DNA of 64,000 nt from positions 1 through 64,000 of the forward strand of contig URYW01000001.1 in the NCBI GenBank assembly GCA_900552145.1, in the 5' to 3' direction. The notes beneath the pieces were generated by a model. That model was not told the DNA's origin. It did no database searches and worked only from the letters and a program-made list of their open reading frames with translations. This document shows positions 60,463-64,000 of this stretch, piece by piece. Position 1 is the stretch's first letter; the number at the start of each line of letters is the position of its first letter. This DNA is from an uncultured Collinsella sp. (GTDB taxonomy: Bacteria > Actinomycetota > Coriobacteriia > Coriobacteriales > Coriobacteriaceae). The translations under genes were made by a program, and so were the position numbers.

Positions 60463-60966
60463 TTATTTCTCCGCCGCCTCGATCAGACTCTTGAGAGGAG
60501 TCTTGGGATTGGACGGGATAAGCTGATGGAAAACCGGAATACCCTGCTCGCAAAGCTCCTTCGCGGCCTCGAGCTCATCCGGGTTGAGCATGATCGTGGA
60601 GTTGAGGGCGACCTTGCTATCCGGATCGGACTTGTCGAAGCGGCCGACATTGGCAACGTTCACGCCCTCGATCTTGCCCGGTGCGCCTTTAACGAGCTCA
60701 AGCACGTCACGCACGCAGTTGGTGAGCGCGAAGATGCGCATGGAGTCCGCACGCGGATCGTTCGCGATGCGGCAAGCATCCGGAACATCCTTGACGAGGA
60801 GCTTCTGGCCCGCCGGCGTACCCATGGAAAGCGTCATGCGAAGGGCATCGCTCTCCACGGCGTGCTTGTTGGCGACGATGATCCTGGTGGTGTTGAGCTC
60901 CTTGGTCCACACCAGGGCGACCTGCCCGTGAATCAGACGGTCATCGACTCGAACCTGAACAATCAT
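60463..60966 (-). CDS. PTS mannose/fructose/sorbose family IIB component
   Basis: 167 residues. VRVDDRLIHGQVALVW holds the phosphorylated His15. Cytosolic protein that passes phosphate from IIA to the sugar. Separate IIA and IIB genes (not the fused ManX form) put this in the sorbose/levan-like arrangement. 30 bases after IIA. Confidence 0.95.
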   Translation of the reverse strand: MIVQVRVDDRLIHGQVALVWTKELNTTRIIVANKHAVESDALRMTLSMGTPAGQKLLVKDVPDACRIANDPRADSMRIFALTNCVRDVLELVKGAPGKIEGVNVANVGRFDKSDPDSKVALNSTIMLNPDELEAAKELCEQGIPVFHQLIPSNPKTPLKSLIEAAEK

Positions 60967-60995
60967 TGTTTCCTCTCCTTACTTATTAGTGCTCT

Positions 60996-61424
60996 CTAAT
61001 CGAAGAAGTCTCCGTCGGACCCCTCGTTGTCCGCGGCCTTGCTCGGAGGCTCGACGACCTGCATCGTCGCCCTCGCCAGCTCGACGCTCTGCTTGATCGA
61101 ATCTGCCGTGACCGGCTCAGCGCCGAGGAGCGCCTCGATCACGAGGCCGAGGTTCATACCGGTAACATGGACGATCCCGCGCTTCTCCGGCTCCATGAGG
61201 ACGACCTTCTGGAAGACGGAGCCACCGTAGATGTCGGTGAAGATGATGGCCTCGTCCTCAGGGCCCACCGAGTCAATAAACGCCTGGATGCGAGGGGTGA
61301 AATCGGAGTCGTCCACGTAGCAGTCAACTGCTTCCACCATGTCCGCCATACCGGTCAGGATCTCGATCGAGCTCCTGATTCCGCTTGCGAGGTGACCGTG
61401 CGACGCGACAAGAACTTTCTTCAT
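60996..61424 (-). CDS. PTS mannose/fructose/sorbose family IIA component
   Basis: 142 residues. VLVASHGHLASGI with the phosphorylated His (about residue 9), FTDIYGGSVFQ and TGMNLGLVIEALL. Receives phosphate from HPr. The C-terminus ends with an acidic tail (NEGSDGDFFD), much like the IIC tail. Ten bases after the class II aldolase gene on the same transcript. Confidence 0.94.
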   Translation of the reverse strand: MKKVLVASHGHLASGIRSSIEILTGMADMVEAVDCYVDDSDFTPRIQAFIDSVGPEDEAIIFTDIYGGSVFQKVVLMEPEKRGIVHVTGMNLGLVIEALLGAEPVTADSIKQSVELARATMQVVEPPSKAADNEGSDGDFFD

Positions 61425-61434
61425 CGAGTCTCTC

Positions 61435-62289
61435 CTAGAGCGAATAGTGGTTGGGGTTCAGAAGCTGGATCTTGCTTGCGACGAACGCGCGCATGTCGGG
61501 GGCGGCGTCCATCAGGAGGCCAATGCCGTTGCCGTCGTTCTTGCCGGAGCTGATGTCCTTCTCGAAGGCGCGGTACATGGAGCGGAAGTACTCCGTGGCG
61601 ATGTTGAACTTGCTCATGCCGAGGTTCACGGCCTCCTGGAGCTGCTCGTCGGGGATGTCGGAGCATCCGTGCATGACGAGGGGGACGCTGACGGCCTCCC
61701 TGCAGGCCTTGATGCGCTCCATGTCGAGGTTCGGGACCTTGACGTAGGGGCCGTGGGCGTTGCCGACGGCGATGGCGAGCGAACCACAGCCGGTGCCCTC
61801 GACGAACTCCTCGGCGAGGTTCGGGTCGGTATAGTGGTCGCTGTTCACGAAGTCGTTGGCGTCGGAGCCGTTGCCGACGTGGCCGAGCTCGGCCTCGATG
61901 TCAACGTCGAAGATCTTGGCGACCTGGACGACGTCCTTCGTGAGCTGGAAGTTCTCCTCATAGGGAAGCGAGGAGCCGTCGACCATGACGGAGGGGAAAC
62001 CGGCCTTGACGCCCTTGACGGCGATCTCGTAACCAGCGGAGTGATCCTGGTGGACGGCGACGGGCACGCTCGCGCGCTCGGCGTAATAGCGGGCGGCGAA
62101 GGCGATGATGTCGAGGGCACAGTGGTCCTCGAAGCCGGGCCAGTACTGGATGATGATAGGCATGTGCTCATCCTCGGCGGCCTGGATCGCATAACGGATG
62201 GTCTCCGTGTTGATGACGTTGATCGCGGGCACGCCATAGTGGTGCTCGGTCGCATGTTGAAGAAGCTCGTTGACCTTGATGAGAGACAT
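61435..62289 (-). CDS. Class II fructose/tagatose-bisphosphate-type aldolase
   Basis: 284 residues, zinc-dependent. VPAINVINTETIRYAIQAA, VAVHQDHSAGYE (Asp/His metal region), SVMVDGSSLPYEENFQLTK, IEAELGHVGNGSD, AIAVGNAHGPY, VMHGCSDIPDEQ, and KFNIATEY. Closest by layout to GatY/KbaY/FbaA. Would split a ketose 1,6-bisphosphate from the PTS sugar, but no kinase gene is present in the visible operon. Confidence 0.92.
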   Translation of the reverse strand: MSLIKVNELLQHATEHHYGVPAINVINTETIRYAIQAAEDEHMPIIIQYWPGFEDHCALDIIAFAARYYAERASVPVAVHQDHSAGYEIAVKGVKAGFPSVMVDGSSLPYEENFQLTKDVVQVAKIFDVDIEAELGHVGNGSDANDFVNSDHYTDPNLAEEFVEGTGCGSLAIAVGNAHGPYVKVPNLDMERIKACREAVSVPLVMHGCSDIPDEQLQEAVNLGMSKFNIATEYFRSMYRAFEKDISSGKNDGNGIGLLMDAAPDMRAFVASKIQLLNPNHYSL

Positions 62290-62403
62290 CTTTGTCTTCC
62301 TTTCACTTGGATAACCATTGGATTGGACAGTTCTCAGCTCGTCAGCTGGTTGAACACGAAGAGAAGCGCGAAGCAGGCAGGCGCTTGCAAAACGCGGTGG
62401 AGC

Positions 62404-63606
62404 CTATGCGGCCGACTGGCCCTCAGGCTGTGGCGCTGCGCTTCGACGCCACAGTACGTACGCCACAAAAGCAACGACCGCAGCAATCGTTGAAGCGAGG
62501 GCGAAGGCAAGAAAACCCGCGTGCGTGCCGAGCGCGTCGCACGCCCAACCGCCAAACAGGTTCGCAACCACGACGGACAGACCGCTCTGAACCATCGCGA
62601 AGGCGCTCTGACCTCGAGCGCGACAATCCTCGTAAGTGTGGTTGGCAATATAGGTAACGCAGGAGTAGTAGACGGTCATGTAACTCACGCTCTGCAGCAG
62701 CTGGCCGCAGATCATGACCGGGACGATGCCGGTGCCCACGAGCACGAGCCTGAGCGCCGCCATGAAGCAGGAAAAGATCAGGAGGTTCATCTCGCCGAAG
62801 CGCCTGACCAGCTTGGAGGAAACGAGCAGGATGGGGATCTCGCTCGCAGCGGAGACCGCACTCAGGACGCCCACGAGGTTCTGACCCTCGCCAAGCTCGA
62901 CCGCGTAGCGGCCCAAGAACGCCCCGATGAAGCCAATCGCGGCCGAACTGATGAAGGCGAAGACCAAGACGAAGGCGATCTCATTGCTGGTAAACAGCGA
63001 GAGGAGGCCCTTTCCGTGGGAGACCTTGGGATCGTCCGCGGCATTGGCGCGAATTCCCGCCTCGGGGAGGCGCCACATGTGAGCCGCGAAGACCACCAGC
63101 GCGGCAGAGACCACCGCGAACTGGATTTGAGGAGCCATGTCGAGCAGCCGACCGACAATCAGGACGACGATGGCATAGCCGATAGTGCCACCCATGCGAA
63201 TGCGAGAAAAGTCCAGGCCAGAGCGATCCGCGAGCTCGATGACGAGGGAGTCGCTCAGGGGCAGGAGCCCCGAGAAAAACGCCGAGAACGCAAAGGTTAC
63301 GAGAAGGACCGGGACGAACGTCGACGCCAGGTAATACAGCGGAGCGAGTACCGCCGCCGCAAGGCAGAGGATCACGATGACCGCGCGGCGGCGCCCGAGC
63401 TTGTCGGCGATCGTCGACCAGAGCGGCTGGATGGCGAGCGCACACACCGGGGTCGCCGCGAGGAGGATGCCGGTCTGGGCTGCGCTGAGGCCGAGGCTCG
63501 TGTAGTGAGCGGAGAGGAACGGCGAGTACACGCCCGCGCAGACCCAGTAGAGGACGTTCGCGAAGAACAGAGAAGTCATGCTTGCGTTTGTCCTGGCGTT
63601 GTGCAT
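62404..63606 (-). CDS. MFS transporter (MFS_1-like, oligosaccharide/nucleoside symporter type)
   Basis: About 400 residues, 12 helices. FFANVLYWVCAGVYSPFLSAHYTSLGLSAAQTG in part, WSTIADKLGRRRAVIVILC and SDSLVIELADRSGLDFSRIRMGGTIGYA in part match the LacY-like MFS_1 group. Unusual beside a PTS, so it may export a product or carry an alternative form of the sugar. ATG 63606 has GGGAG upstream; the open frame extends further 5' but lacks a site. First gene on the minus strand of this locus. Confidence 0.88.
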   Translation of the reverse strand: MHNARTNASMTSLFFANVLYWVCAGVYSPFLSAHYTSLGLSAAQTGILLAATPVCALAIQPLWSTIADKLGRRRAVIVILCLAAAVLAPLYYLASTFVPVLLVTFAFSAFFSGLLPLSDSLVIELADRSGLDFSRIRMGGTIGYAIVVLIVGRLLDMAPQIQFAVVSAALVVFAAHMWRLPEAGIRANAADDPKVSHGKGLLSLFTSNEIAFVLVFAFISSAAIGFIGAFLGRYAVELGEGQNLVGVLSAVSAASEIPILLVSSKLVRRFGEMNLLIFSCFMAALRLVLVGTGIVPVMICGQLLQSVSYMTVYYSCVTYIANHTYEDCRARGQSAFAMVQSGLSVVVANLFGGWACDALGTHAGFLAFALASTIAAVVAFVAYVLWRRSAAPQPEGQSAA

Positions 63607-63668
63607 CGTGCTTCTCCCTTCTTGCTCGCCGGGTGCCTGTCTGGGCTTCGAAGTGATTCGCCATCTAG

Positions 63669-63862
63669 CGTGAAACAAAGTTGTGAGGCGTTGGAACAAT
63701 GTTCTGTTGTTTCATCGTTTTCGTGCCGTTGTTTCACGGCTCATAAGATAGCAGCTCGAGATGAGATTGCGCCGGGGAAGCACCGATTTACCGTGAACGG
63801 TAGGAAATCAGCCGTGAAACGCCATTTCACCTCTTATGAAACATTTTGCTTTATTTTCACCT
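63669..63862. promoter_or_regulatory. Cluster of TGAAAC/GTTTCA words in the divergent spacer
   Basis: GTGAAACAAA (63670), TGTTTCA (63708), TTGTTTCAC (63729), GTGAAACGCCATTTCAC (63814-63830), TGAAACA (63837) and TTTTCACC (63854) crowd the region between the MFS gene and the RpiR regulator. Several form inverted pairs. RpiR proteins bind such repeated half-sites, so these are probable operators for both directions. Confidence 0.6.
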
Positions 63863-63906
63863 CTCTTGACCTAAGATACGAAGCAAACTAGGGCCAAGGA
63901 GTAACC

Positions 63907-64000
63907 ATGGATAAGACAGGGGATGTGCTCAGCCACATCTGCGCGGTCATGAACAGCCTATCCCCCTCGGAGAAGGCAATCGCAACGTATGTGCTCGACC
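63907..64000 (+). CDS. RpiR-family regulator, N-terminus only (cut by window end)
   Basis: The visible 31 codons read DKTGDVLSHICAVMNS then LSPSEKAIATYVLD, the start of the RpiR helix-turn-helix. AAGGAG lies seven bases before ATG 63907. RpiR proteins couple an HTH to a SIS sugar-phosphate domain; here it is divergent from and likely controls the sugar locus. The rest lies outside the window. Confidence 0.8.
   Translation, partial: MDKTGDVLSHICAVMNSLSPSEKAIATYVLD

Overview
The window looks like a chromosome segment of a Gram-positive, high-GC gut actinobacterium of the Coriobacteriia, most likely Collinsella or a close relative. This is inferred from strong GC bias at third codon positions, frequent GTG/TTG starts behind AGGAG sites, a one-membrane envelope gene set (a LytR-CpsA-Psr ligase, lipobox binding protein) and fermentative metabolism. 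No rRNA, tRNA or CRISPR array was seen.

Layout. 0.25-4.5 kb: a phosphohexomutase, a stand-alone homocysteine methyltransferase downstream of a DtxR/MntR-type regulator, and divergent peptidase T. 4.6-14.4 kb: an envelope pair (LCP ligase, murA) and a complete F1Fo ATP synthase operon (atpI-like, B, E, F, H, A, G, D, C) with a clear promoter. 14.6-23.1 kb: upp, glpK and a prfA-prmC-tsaC translation cluster. That cluster is interrupted twice: by a HigBA toxin-antitoxin pair, and by an IS110-family element of the IS1111 type whose long 3' non-coding end may encode its guide RNA. 23.3-27.7 kb: a polar amino acid ABC importer operon with an M20 peptidase. 28-31 kb: an aldose epimerase, an unknown membrane protein and a MerR regulator.

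31-36 kb holds what I consider the most interesting locus: an LpdD-like/isopentenyl-diphosphate isomerase fusion, a DASS-type anion transporter, a UbiD-type decarboxylase and a UbiX flavin prenyltransferase, all on one strand. Together they could import an aromatic or unsaturated acid, decarboxylate it, and supply the dimethylallyl group for the prenylated flavin cofactor. 36-41.9 kb: an MFS exporter, a low-molecular-weight phosphatase, an IS3 element with a shifted reading frame, an AAA/DUF4143 ATPase, a small Cys-rich protein and a pyridoxal kinase. 42.1-46.5 kb: a MarR regulator with a heterodimeric ABC exporter. 46.6-52.3 kb: a diguanylate cyclase and a LysR regulator divergent from an SDR, OFA-type MFS and Gfo/Idh dehydrogenase set. 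52.7-56 kb: tex and a fructose-6-phosphate aldolase/transaldolase. 56.2 kb to the right edge: a truncated HAD phosphatase marks the border of a sugar locus (MFS, class II aldolase, mannose-family PTS IIA/IIB/IIC/IID, aldo-keto reductase, esterase) with a divergent RpiR regulator cut by the window end.

The intergenic regions are unusually structured. At least two dispersed palindrome families recur: a compound 3'-end element with GGTA-loop hairpins (four copies), and a short TGTGACAAAGGG-type hairpin (five or more copies). Both insertion sequences sit in or next to such repeats.
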